Shown here piece by piece: positions 28,729-36,645 of a stretch of DNA of 64,000 bases. Source of the DNA: Coxiella endosymbiont of Amblyomma americanum (GTDB lineage Bacteria > Pseudomonadota > Gammaproteobacteria > Coxiellales > Coxiellaceae); the NCBI RefSeq assembly GCF_000815025.1, contig NZ_CP007541.1:496001-560000 (forward strand), read 5' to 3'. A program made the translations under genes and the position numbers. A model generated the notes under the pieces. That model was not told where the DNA came from. It ran no database searches and worked only from the letters and a program-made list of their open reading frames with translations. Each line of letters opens with the position of its first letter. The stretch's first letter is position 1.

Positions 28729-28989
28729 GTGGACCGTCGCCGTATTTTCTGTATAAAATTGGATAAGGAAGCTTATGCTCTAAATTATCGACCTTATCCT
28801 GGAGAACTAGGAGAGCGTATTTATAATCAGATTTCTGAGCAAGCTTGGCAATTATGGCTCCAATATCAAACTATGCTAATCAATGAGTATCGTTTGAATC
28901 TTATTGATCCAGATGCTCGTTGTTTTCTTGAAAAAGAAATGAAAAAATTTCTCTTTGGAATAAGTAAAAAATCACCTGAGCGTGATTGA
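28729..28989 (+). CDS. yggX: Fe(2+)-trafficking protein YggX
   Basis: A small oxidative-stress protein that protects iron-sulfur clusters. The 86 residues show the family pattern: [12 protein letters not shown] (with the conserved Cys), [14 protein letters not shown] and [14 protein letters not shown], then a [11 protein letters not shown] tail. It starts at GTG 28729 with GGAGAAA just upstream. It is almost certainly cotranscribed with mutY, the standard arrangement. Confidence 0.95.
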   Translation: MDRRRIFCIKLDKEAYALNYRPYPGELGERIYNQISEQAWQLWLQYQTMLINEYRLNLIDPDARCFLEKEMKKFLFGISKKSPERD

Positions 28990-29093
28990 TAACATTTATG
29001 TGGATTAATCAAGCTATTTAATTTTTACGATTAGAAAAGAGGCTTTTCGGTATCGGGATTGTGAGTATACTTTTTTAAAAGAACGTAACTTCT

Positions 29094-29166
<73 letters not shown>

Positions 29167-29233
29167 AGCTGATAATGATCACCGTGTAGCACAACATATA
29201 ACAAGTTAATAAAGCAAACCGCGATTGAGAATT

Positions 29234-29280
29234 ATTAAGTCAATAGTTCATTCTTCTAACGAATGAACTATTGACTTAAT
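29234..29280. terminator. Perfect 20-bp inverted repeat overlapping the pyrD 3' end
   Basis: The arm 29234-29253 is the exact reverse complement of 29261-29280, with a 7-base loop (29254-29260). The 29261-29280 arm encodes the last part of PyrD (IKSIVHS) and the other arm contains its TGA. It lies between tRNA-Phe (+) and pyrD (-) and could act as a 3' end stem for pyrD mRNA. It is AT-rich and not a classic terminator. Confidence 0.6.
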
Positions 29281-30264
29281 CAAACTAGGACCTTTGTAAA
29301 CTAGACCTGTATAAATTTGTATTAAACAGGCTCCTGCTTTCAAAAAAGCGATGGCGTCTTTAGGAGAAGAGATTCCCCCAACGCCGATAATGGGAACAGT
29401 ATCTTTTACTAACATACGAAGTTGTTGAACGGCAAATAGTGCTTTAGAAAAAAGTGGTTTTCCACTAATACCACCGCCATCTTTTTTAAATTTCTCCGTT
29501 ATTCCTTGGAATCTGTTGGTTGTATTTGTAGCAATTAAACCTTCTATGTGATATTCCAAAGATAACGATGCAACGACTTGCAACTGTTTTTGAGTTAAAT
29601 CTGGAGATATTTTAAAAAGTAAAGGAACATGTCGCTGATATTGATTTTCTAATTGATATTGTTTCTCTTTCAGTTGGTTGACTAATTTTGAAAAATATTG
29701 ACCGGATTGTAGTTCTCGCAAGTTAGGGGTATTGGGAGAAGATATATTTATCGTGATATAATCAGAATAGCGATAGACTTTTTCAAAACAATATTGATAA
29801 TCTTTGTAGGCGTTTTTTAACGAAGTAGTTACATTTTTTCCGATATTAACTCCCACAATACCGTGATGCATTTTCCTCTTTTTAAGTTGCTCTACGCAAT
29901 AGTCTACACCCAAATTATTGAATCCCAAGTGATTAATTAATGCTTGATCTTTACATAAGTAAAATAAACGCGGTTTTTGGTTACCAGGCTGAGGTTTAGG
30001 AGTAATAGAGCCTATTTCCACAAAACCAAATCCAAGCCCAAGTAATACATCGATATAATTACCATTTTTATCTAAACCTGCTGCAAGCCCTATTGGATTT
30101 GTAAAACGTAATCCAAGTATTGATACAGGTTTCTTTGGAAAATACTCTAGATATTTTTTAATTATTAAAGGGCGATAAAACGCCTTTAAAGTATTCAAAA
30201 ACAAACAATGTATTTTCTCTGGATCAAATGGAGAAGATAAAAGGCGGAAAAATTTATAAATCAT
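29248..30264 (-). CDS. pyrD: Dihydroorotate dehydrogenase (quinone), class 2
   Basis: PyrD oxidises dihydroorotate to orotate and passes electrons to the quinone pool at the inner membrane. The 338-residue protein has the class 2 N-terminal helix (FRLLSSPFDPEKIH), FMN-binding GLAAGLDKNG and GFGFVEIGSITPKPQPGN. The catalytic Ser lies in NISSPNTPNLRELQ near residue 176, followed by TNTTN and GVGGISSPKDAIAFLKAGA. The last residues are encoded inside a 20-bp inverted repeat. It stands alone, as is usual. Confidence 0.96.
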   Translation of the reverse strand: MIYKFFRLLSSPFDPEKIHCLFLNTLKAFYRPLIIKKYLEYFPKKPVSILGLRFTNPIGLAAGLDKNGNYIDVLLGLGFGFVEIGSITPKPQPGNQKPRLFYLCKDQALINHLGFNNLGVDYCVEQLKKRKMHHGIVGVNIGKNVTTSLKNAYKDYQYCFEKVYRYSDYITINISSPNTPNLRELQSGQYFSKLVNQLKEKQYQLENQYQRHVPLLFKISPDLTQKQLQVVASLSLEYHIEGLIATNTTNRFQGITEKFKKDGGGISGKPLFSKALFAVQQLRMLVKDTVPIIGVGGISSPKDAIAFLKAGACLIQIYTGLVYKGPSLIKSIVHSLEE

Positions 30265-30934
30265 ACTTGTTTTACACTATTTAGTATACTTTAAAACTAA
30301 CTTTTGAATCTTTAATCTCTTCTAATTCTTTTAATTTAACGTATATTTAATACGTAACAATTTTATATTATCCTAACAAGTACGTTTTTAGTAAGAACGA
30401 CTGAGTCTATTTCGGTTTTAGTAAAAAGCACGAAATAGAAGAAAATCAGAGGATCTTGCCAATACTTACGCTTTCATAATCGCTTAAAACTTTTTAATGC
30501 GTTAGAGACTCTATAAGGATTTTGATAAATTAACCATTCTTCTCCTACTATAAACAATCGCGCCACCAGTTGCAGGTAGTGATTGCGTAAGAAGCGTAAA
30601 AATCCCTTGTTATAGAAAGAAGGATATCATAGCATTACAACTTGGTTCAAGTTTCAAAATAGCTCTAATTATATGTGTTGTGTATGCAATATTCTTTCTT
30701 ATCAAGAATCAATAAAGAACAGATACTTTTTAAAAATTAACACGTTGGTTTACTAATTCATATAACGCTAAATTGTAAAGTTAGAATTAATAAAAAGATA
30801 CGTTTAATTTAGTATAAAATGTTGTTTTGTGCATACATTTAATTACGCTTGCATTTAGTATACAAATAACATTGCAAAAATATATTTTGTATCTAAAATA
30901 TGTGCAGCCAGAGGGTAGTTAAAAGGTAGTAATA
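30265..30934. other. Long gene-poor interval between pyrD and the carboxylase-like gene
   Basis: About 670 bp without a complete gene, apart from the coding-like stretch listed at 30477-30626. The last 150 bp are very AT-rich and presumably hold the promoter of the downstream gene. No tRNA or mobile element is visible. Confidence 0.5.
30477..30626 (-). pseudogene. Candidate unidentified gene remnant
   Basis: The minus strand has a 50-codon open stretch without a start codon. Its translation looks protein-like: RFLRNHYLQLVARLFIVG, then EEWLIYQNPYRVSNALKSF, ending at TGA 30476-30474. I do not recognise the family. In an AT-rich gap a 50-codon open frame with this composition is suggestive of a decayed gene but not proof. 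Confidence 0.25.
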
Positions 30935-32389
30935 ATGCCAACAATCATTTCAAAAATAAAAACTAACAGTAAGGTATTTAAAAATAACAGCGATGCCATG
31001 GGAATACGCATTCAAAAATTGCAAAAGATCTTATATGAAATTAGACAAGGACATTTAGAAAAAACCGGAAATTGTAAAAAGGAAAGTGAATCATTATTAG
31101 TATACAAACATATAGATTGCTTATTAGATTCAGGTTCACCTTTTCTAGAACTGTCTGTTCTTGCTGGTTATACACTTCATAACAATAATGTATCTGCAGG
31201 AAGTGGTGTTGTTAGTGGAGTTGGGTTGATTTCTGGACAAGAATGTATGATTTTAGCTAATGATGCTACTGTAAATAATGGTGTTTGTAATCTTATTGGT
31301 GTGAAAAAGTATTTACGAGCTCAAACTATTGCAAAGGAAAATAATCTTCCGTGTGTATATCTTATGGATGCTGGTGGGTTTTATCTATTTCAACGAGATA
31401 CAATGTTTCCCGATGGAGATTTTGGTCGTATTTTTTATAACCAGGCGCGTTTATCTGTTCAAAATATTCCACAAATAGTTGTCCTCATGGGAAAAACTAG
31501 CATCTCTGTAAACACTTATATTTCTGCAATGGCAGATGAAGTAATTATGGTAAAGAATTCAAAATTTGGAGAATGGGAAAACGTTGATGATTGTCTTAAA
31601 ATAGGTGACTATTTAGCCCAAGATAATGAGCAAGCACTGTCGTTAGTGCGAGATATTGTAAATAATCTAAATCGTAAAAAAAGTATTTCTCTTAAAATTC
31701 GTACTCCTGAAGAGCCTATTTATCCTGTAAAAGAACTATTAGGTCTAATTAATACAAATCCTACTGGCAAATCTTACGACGTTCGCGAAATTATCGCTCG
31801 ATTAGTCGATGGATCCTCTTTTGAAGAATTTAAAGCGTGGTACGGGAATACATTGGTTTGTGGTTTTGCGCATATCCACGGTTATCCAATAGGAATTATT
31901 GCAAATAATGGTATTGTTTTTTCTCAATCCGCACTTAAAGGCGCGTATTTCGTTGAACTGTGCAATAGACGTAAAATTCCTCTAATTTTTTTACAAAATA
32001 TCATTGATATAGTGGACGAAGAACATAAAAATTTAGAGACCTTTAAACATAATGCCAAGATGATGCATGCCGTTTCGTGCACAGAGGTTCCAAAATTTAC
32101 CATTATTATTGGAAGCAGTTATGGCGTAGGAAATTATGTCATGTGTGGTCGTGCTTACAATCCACGGTTTTTATTTATGTGGCCTAATGCGTCATATATA
32201 AAAGTTAAAAATGAAAAATCTCAATTTAGGTCCGATATTCAAAAAAAATACAAAGACCAGCTTAGTGCTTTCTATTCTAGTATGCGACTATGGGACGACG
32301 GTATAATCGATCCTTGTGAAACTCGTCGTATTTTAGGTCTTTGTATTTCTGTGAGCCTTAATGTGTCTATTCAAAAAACCTCATTTTAG
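30935..32389 (+). CDS. Acyl-CoA carboxylase beta-subunit homologue (methylcrotonyl-CoA carboxylase type) with eroded active site
   Basis: The 484-residue protein clearly belongs to the biotin-dependent carboxyltransferase family: LANDATV, VKKYLRAQTIAKENNLPC, GRIFYNQARLS, VFSQSALKGAYFVELC, RKIPLIFLQN, MCGRAYNPRFLFMWPNA and LWDDGIIDP. The MCC/PCC catalytic loops are lost, however. The AGGAY oxyanion loop is replaced by GKTSISVNTYISAM (186-199), and the IFLGGPPLVKAATGE segment is deleted after residue 208. NITGFMVG is replaced around 355-362, and VMGGEQAA reads KVKNEKSQ near 423-430. No alpha subunit is adjacent. It is probably not a working carboxylase; either an early pseudogene or a repurposed scaffold. 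Confidence 0.75.
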   Translation: MPTIISKIKTNSKVFKNNSDAMGIRIQKLQKILYEIRQGHLEKTGNCKKESESLLVYKHIDCLLDSGSPFLELSVLAGYTLHNNNVSAGSGVVSGVGLISGQECMILANDATVNNGVCNLIGVKKYLRAQTIAKENNLPCVYLMDAGGFYLFQRDTMFPDGDFGRIFYNQARLSVQNIPQIVVLMGKTSISVNTYISAMADEVIMVKNSKFGEWENVDDCLKIGDYLAQDNEQALSLVRDIVNNLNRKKSISLKIRTPEEPIYPVKELLGLINTNPTGKSYDVREIIARLVDGSSFEEFKAWYGNTLVCGFAHIHGYPIGIIANNGIVFSQSALKGAYFVELCNRRKIPLIFLQNIIDIVDEEHKNLETFKHNAKMMHAVSCTEVPKFTIIIGSSYGVGNYVMCGRAYNPRFLFMWPNASYIKVKNEKSQFRSDIQKKYKDQLSAFYSSMRLWDDGIIDPCETRRILGLCISVSLNVSIQKTSF

Positions 32390-32905
32390 TTTAATATAAT
32401 AAAGTGTGTGAGAAACATATTAAATATGCGTTTACAATAAAAAGCACGAAATGTTCTTACCGCGCCCAGTCTGCGATATTAATTTATATTAATAAGGTAA
32501 AGCATATAATATGCTGCTCTAAATTTTTTCGTACAACAACAATATGTAGTAATCTAAATCACTAGAAAGTGAACTGTTTGTAATATTGTTTTCACACAAG
32601 CTGTGCCGATGCAAAAAATCCGAAAACTTTTCTTCCGTAAAGATTATTTTATACAGAAAAATCATACATCAAAATCATACATCTTTTTATGAGTCTTCAT
32701 AAGCCTTTACGAATATTGTGGTAACAATACATTTTCTAAGAAAATTTTAGAAAGAGTGCTTGACAATTTAACGACAAGAGATGATAAATGAGCATTAATG
32801 ATCTTTTACTTTCTTTATTTTTTCTTAGATATTTAAAAAGCACTGATCTCTTTTCTCCCTTAAAACTATCGTAGAAGTCTAAAGACGTTTAAAATTAATA
32901 CTACT
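32390..32905. other. Gene-free interval before the DAHP synthase gene
   Basis: About 516 bp of AT-rich sequence with no recognisable gene. It contains a 15-bp sequence (32438-32452) also present at 30422-30436 on the other side of the carboxylase-like gene, and a 13-bp tandem duplication at 32658-32683. Confidence 0.5.
32658..32683. repeat. 13-bp tandem duplication
   Basis: AAAATCATACATC is repeated exactly twice (32658-32670 and 32671-32683) in non-coding sequence. It is probably a slippage product. Confidence 0.85.
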
Positions 32906-33988
32906 ATGCAAAAAATAGACAACTTAAGAATAAAGACCATACGACCTGTGATAATTCCAGCGCTTCTTATTAAAGAATTACCTTTAACAGACACAATTGC
33001 TTCTAAAATACATCACGCGCGAATAACCACAAAAAGAATTATTCATGGAGAAGACGATCGATTGTTAGTTGTAGTTGGCCCTTGTTCTATAAACGATCCT
33101 CGAGCTGCTATGGAATATGCTTTTCGACTTAAAGACTGTATTTCTCGATACTCAATTGAATTATTTATAATCATGCGAGCCTATTTTGAAAAACCTCGAA
33201 CTATTATTGGATGGAAAGGATTAATAAACGATCCTTATCTAGATAGCAGTTTTCAAATTAATCAAGGGCTTCGAATTGCTAGACATTTGCTATTAGATAT
33301 AAATCAATTGGGAGTACCTACTGGTAGTGAATTTTTAGATGCCATCATTCCACAATATATAGCTGATTTAATCACATGGTCGGCTATAGGAGCTAGAACT
33401 ACTGAAAGCCAAATTCACAGAGAACTTGCTTCAGGACTTTCTATGCCTATTGGTTTTAAAAATGGGACAACAGGAAATATCCAAATCGCTATTGATGCTG
33501 TTCTCGCTGCTCACCATCCTCATCATTTTTTAAGTATATCTGAGCGAGGCATTGTTTCTATAATTAGCACTATGGGTAATCAAGATAGTCACGTTATTTT
33601 ACGTGGTTCTATGCGAGGTACTAATTACGACGCTTTGACAATTAGGACAACTATAAAAAAATTGCAATCAGTAAATTTACCTCCTTTACTAATGATCGAT
33701 TGTAGTCATGGTAATAGTAGAAAGGATCATAGAAAACAGATGCAAGTTATAGATTCAGTTTGTGATCAAATTCATCAAGGAAGTTTTTCAATTTTTGGGA
33801 CTATGATTGAAAGTAATTTAGTCGAGGGTAAACAAACTCTAAAATTTGGTAAACTTCTAAAATATGGGCAAAGCGTCACTGATGCCTGTATTTCTTGGGA
33901 TACTACAGAGACAGCGCTTAGCAAATTAGCTAAAGCTGTTACTGTTCGACGTAGACAGAATGAAAAAAGAAAGGGCACTAAGACTTAA
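32906..33988 (+). CDS. 3-deoxy-7-phosphoheptulonate (DAHP) synthase, AroFGH type
   Basis: The enzyme condenses PEP and erythrose-4-phosphate, the first shikimate-pathway step. The 360-residue protein is a class I-alpha type: DDRLLVVVGPCSINDP (metal-binding Cys), MRAYFEKPRTIIGWKGLINDP, GARTTESQIHRELASGLS, PIGFKNGT and LVEGKQ. The N-terminal extension of about 30 residues suggests the allosteric, aromatic-amino-acid-inhibited kind, but which of AroF, AroG or AroH it matches cannot be decided. The gene is complete and isolated. It complements aroC at 5.4 kb. Confidence 0.94.
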   Translation: MQKIDNLRIKTIRPVIIPALLIKELPLTDTIASKIHHARITTKRIIHGEDDRLLVVVGPCSINDPRAAMEYAFRLKDCISRYSIELFIIMRAYFEKPRTIIGWKGLINDPYLDSSFQINQGLRIARHLLLDINQLGVPTGSEFLDAIIPQYIADLITWSAIGARTTESQIHRELASGLSMPIGFKNGTTGNIQIAIDAVLAAHHPHHFLSISERGIVSIISTMGNQDSHVILRGSMRGTNYDALTIRTTIKKLQSVNLPPLLMIDCSHGNSRKDHRKQMQVIDSVCDQIHQGSFSIFGTMIESNLVEGKQTLKFGKLLKYGQSVTDACISWDTTETALSKLAKAVTVRRRQNEKRKGTKT

Positions 33989-34063
33989 AATATGGGTAAA
34001 CTTTTAATTTTACTGTAAAAGATACGAGATTTTAATTTACTTACAAAAGAAGAAGGTGAAACC

Positions 34064-34843
34064 TTAAGAAGATGATAACATTCGTTGTCGTTCAACTTCG
34101 TATAGACAGATGCCGCACGCTACAGAAACATTTAAACTTTCCATATTACCCCGAAGGGGTATTTGTGCTATAAAATCACAGAGTTTTTTGGTTAGACAAC
34201 GTATCCCTTTGTCCTCGCTACCTATGATAATAGCTATGTCTCCTGTTAAATCAATATCTTGAATACAAGAATTTGCGTCAGTCGTAGTGCCGACGATCCA
34301 TACTCCTTCTGCTTGTAGCCAACGAATAGCGCGCGATAAATTTGTTAGCCGAATAAACGGCAATGTTTCAACTGCACCACACGCCACTTTTCGAACAGTG
34401 GGAGTTATTCCAACCGCTCGATCTTTAGGTACGATAATAGCTTGCGCGCCTAGTGCTTCCGCGCTTCGAAAACAAGCGCCCAAGTTGTGAGGATCTTTTA
34501 CTTCGTCAAGAATTAATAACAATATTGGATTTTCGCGATTTTTTATTATGTTCTGCAACGTATGTTCATCAAAACTTTTTAAATTTTTTTTACACTTAGT
34601 AATTACTGATTTCTGATGTTTCACAGATAAAGTATTCAATGTCCGACGCGAGTATTCAATATCCACATTTGATTTTTTTACTTCCTTGATCAAGATTTGC
34701 GACCGCTTGGTTTTTTGTATATACAAAATAAAATGGTACAAACCAATTCTTTTAAAAAAATGTACACGATATGAACTCCATAGAAAATTTCTATTTATAT
34801 TACATGTTAATTGGTTTTTAATGTTAGCGCATTTTACAATCAA
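34064..34843 (-). CDS. rlmB: 23S rRNA (guanosine-2'-O-)-methyltransferase RlmB, with a diverged N-terminus
   Basis: A SpoU/TrmH-family methyltransferase modifying G2251 of 23S rRNA. The C-terminal SPOUT domain is intact: LDEVKDPHNLGACFRSAEALGA, PTVRKVACGAVETLP, AIIIGSEDKGIR and SLNVSVACGICLYE. The N-terminal L30e-like domain is diverged, and the usual YGIHAV opening reads WSSYRV. No ATG or GTG exists upstream of the conserved part. The only start in frame is TTG at 34843, and the codon where one would expect an initiator reads ATA. It may be translated poorly or be in early decay. Confidence 0.82.
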   Translation of the reverse strand: MIVKCANIKNQLTCNINRNFLWSSYRVHFFKRIGLYHFILYIQKTKRSQILIKEVKKSNVDIEYSRRTLNTLSVKHQKSVITKCKKNLKSFDEHTLQNIIKNRENPILLLILDEVKDPHNLGACFRSAEALGAQAIIVPKDRAVGITPTVRKVACGAVETLPFIRLTNLSRAIRWLQAEGVWIVGTTTDANSCIQDIDLTGDIAIIIGSEDKGIRCLTKKLCDFIAQIPLRGNMESLNVSVACGICLYEVERQRMLSSS

Positions 34844-35206
34844 TTTATAGGTACAAAAATTGTGGTATACTCACAGCATTAAACTTCACGGACAATTTTC
34901 TACAATACACGAATTCTATGATTATGCCAGCAATAGTTAGACAGTCTAGTGTTTGTTTATTTTTTTATTGTTATAAAATGATGATTGCAGTTTTTACCTC
35001 ACACAATCTACTAAAAGTTAGGTTAATGTTGAATAAAAGAACTGTACTTATTTGAAGCTAAGAAAATTCATTATACTCGTATTATACTCGTTAATCGTGT
35101 TTGAAGAGGACTGATTTAGTTTTGGAAATTATAACCAACAGTAAGATATAGTGTTTAACATTATCGATAAGCTAATTGGATAATAATACAGATTTTAATA
35201 ACACAT
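34844..35206. other. Gene-free interval between rlmB and ung
   Basis: About 363 bp, AT-rich, between divergent genes. It contains an exact 11-bp tandem duplication, ATTATACTCGT, at 35070-35080 and 35081-35091. No other structure is recognised. Confidence 0.5.
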
Positions 35207-35872
35207 ATGAACGAAAAAATTACTTGGAAAACTGTTCTGAGTAATGAGAAAAAAAAGTCTTATTTTCAATTGATCCTGGATTTTGTTAAAAAGGAACGTA
35301 AAATTGGAAAAATTATTTATCCTTCCCAAAGAGATATTTTTAATGCTTTAAAATTAACACCTTACGAAGCAGTAAAAGTGGTTATTTTGGGACAGGATCC
35401 TTATTATAAACCACATCAAGCGCATGGACTGGCTTTTTCCGTTCGTCATGGAGTGATTCCCCCGCCATCTCTTCAAAACATTTTTAAAGAATTATATTTA
35501 GACGTAAAAGTGCCTATTTCTACTCAAGGAAATCTAGAAAAATGGGCCATGCAAGGGGTATTGCTGTTAAATACAATTCTTACTGTTGAAGCGGGAAAAC
35601 CTCAATCTCATGCTAACATTGGATGGCAGCGCTTTACTGATCGTATTATTGCTAGTTTAAATAGTCATCCTAAAAGGATAGTTTTTATATTATGGGGAAC
35701 TTATGCACAACAAAAAGCTAATTTAATTACTAACATTCATCATAAAATTCTGAAAGCCTCGCATCCTTCTCCATTATCGGCGAATCGAGGTTTTTTTGGG
35801 TGTCGACATTTTTCTAAAACTAATACATACTTGCGTACAGTGAAACAATTAGAAATTAACTGGGCGCTATAA
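35207..35872 (+). CDS. ung: Uracil-DNA glycosylase, family 1
   Basis: Ung removes uracil from DNA. The 221-residue protein has the water-activating motif GQDPYYKPHQAHGLAFSV (catalytic Asp near residue 63) and PPPSLQNIFKEL. The uracil-specific Asn is in LLLNTILTVE, and the DNA-intercalating loop is HPSPLSANRGFFGC near 185, with its catalytic His. All are intact and of normal length. An AT-biased genome still keeping ung is worth noting. Confidence 0.96.
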   Translation: MNEKITWKTVLSNEKKKSYFQLILDFVKKERKIGKIIYPSQRDIFNALKLTPYEAVKVVILGQDPYYKPHQAHGLAFSVRHGVIPPPSLQNIFKELYLDVKVPISTQGNLEKWAMQGVLLLNTILTVEAGKPQSHANIGWQRFTDRIIASLNSHPKRIVFILWGTYAQQKANLITNIHHKILKASHPSPLSANRGFFGCRHFSKTNTYLRTVKQLEINWAL

Positions 35873-35951
35873 TAAAAAAGAAGGAAATTGGAAATTTTTA
35901 TCAGAAAGATTATCTGTTTTGTGTACGTAAAGATCTTATATTGTGTCTGAT

Positions 35952-35978
35952 TTGACTTTTTCTAATTTGAAATATAGA
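35952..35978 (+). promoter_or_regulatory. Probable promoter of tRNA-Leu (and possibly def)
   Basis: TTGACT (35952-35957) and TATAGA (35973-35978) are separated by 15 bases, ending 16 bp before the tRNA 5' end. The spacing is slightly short for sigma-70. Confidence 0.45.
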
Positions 35979-35994
35979 GTCTTACGTTTTGCAA

Positions 35995-36084
35995 GCCGAG
36001 GTGGTGGAAATTGGTAGACACGCAAGTTTCAGATACTTGTAGGGAAAAATAAGCCCTGTGGAGGTTCAAATCCTCTCCTTGGCA
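35995..36084 (+). tRNA. tRNA-Leu (anticodon CAG)
   Basis: A class II tRNA. The acceptor GCCGAGG (35995-36001) pairs with CCTTGGC (36077-36083), including one G-T pair, with discriminator A. The anticodon stem CAAGT/ACTTG encloses TTCAGAT, anticodon CAG for CUG. A long variable arm and the T-loop GGTTCAAATCC follow. CCA is not encoded. The def start codon is only 22 bases beyond the 3' end. Confidence 0.96.
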
Positions 36085-36106
36085 TTTTTTTATAAAAAGG
36101 TTTTAT

Positions 36107-36628
36107 ATGCTTGAAATTTTACAATACCCAGATCCTCGATTAAAAGTAATAGCGAGACAGGTTGAAGTTTTTGACAATACAGTGCAAAAGATCATCGATG
36201 CAATGTTCTTAACACATTACAACACCAAGAACTGTGCGGCTCTAGCTGCTACACAACTAGATTTAGAAAGACCTAACCACATCACTGTTATTGATTTCTC
36301 TCCCGAGAAAAATCAACCCTTATGTCTTGTTAATGCAAAAATTATTGAGAGTTCGGGAAAGTGTACAGAAGAAGAAGGTTGTATGTCTGTAGGTGGAAAT
36401 ATTTATGAAAAAATTACTCGTTCCGCCAAGGTTAAAATACGCGCGCAAGATCGTTATGGCAAGCTATTAGAATTTAAAGCAGATGGATTTATGGCAAGAT
36501 GTATTCAACATGAATTGGATCATTTAAATGGTATAATCTTCCTGGATTATCTGTCGTTACGTCAACGTAATCGAATCAATAAACGATTAATCGCAAATAA
36601 TCTTTTATCAAAATCAAGAATCATCTGA
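36107..36628 (+). CDS. def: Peptide deformylase
   Basis: Def removes the N-formyl group from nascent proteins using a metal ion. The 173-residue protein keeps motif 2 (EEEGCMSVGG, metal Cys) and motif 3 (QHELDHLNG, two metal His and the catalytic Glu). Motif 1, normally GxGLAAxQ, reads CAALAATQ (residues 43-50), so both glycines are replaced while Gln50 remains. AAGG precedes the ATG by about 7 bases. The gene lies 22 bases behind tRNA-Leu and 17 bp ahead of cyoE; fmt is not adjacent. Confidence 0.92.
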   Translation: MLEILQYPDPRLKVIARQVEVFDNTVQKIIDAMFLTHYNTKNCAALAATQLDLERPNHITVIDFSPEKNQPLCLVNAKIIESSGKCTEEEGCMSVGGNIYEKITRSAKVKIRAQDRYGKLLEFKADGFMARCIQHELDHLNGIIFLDYLSLRQRNRINKRLIANNLLSKSRII

Positions 36629-36645
36629 AATTGTAATCTTACGAG

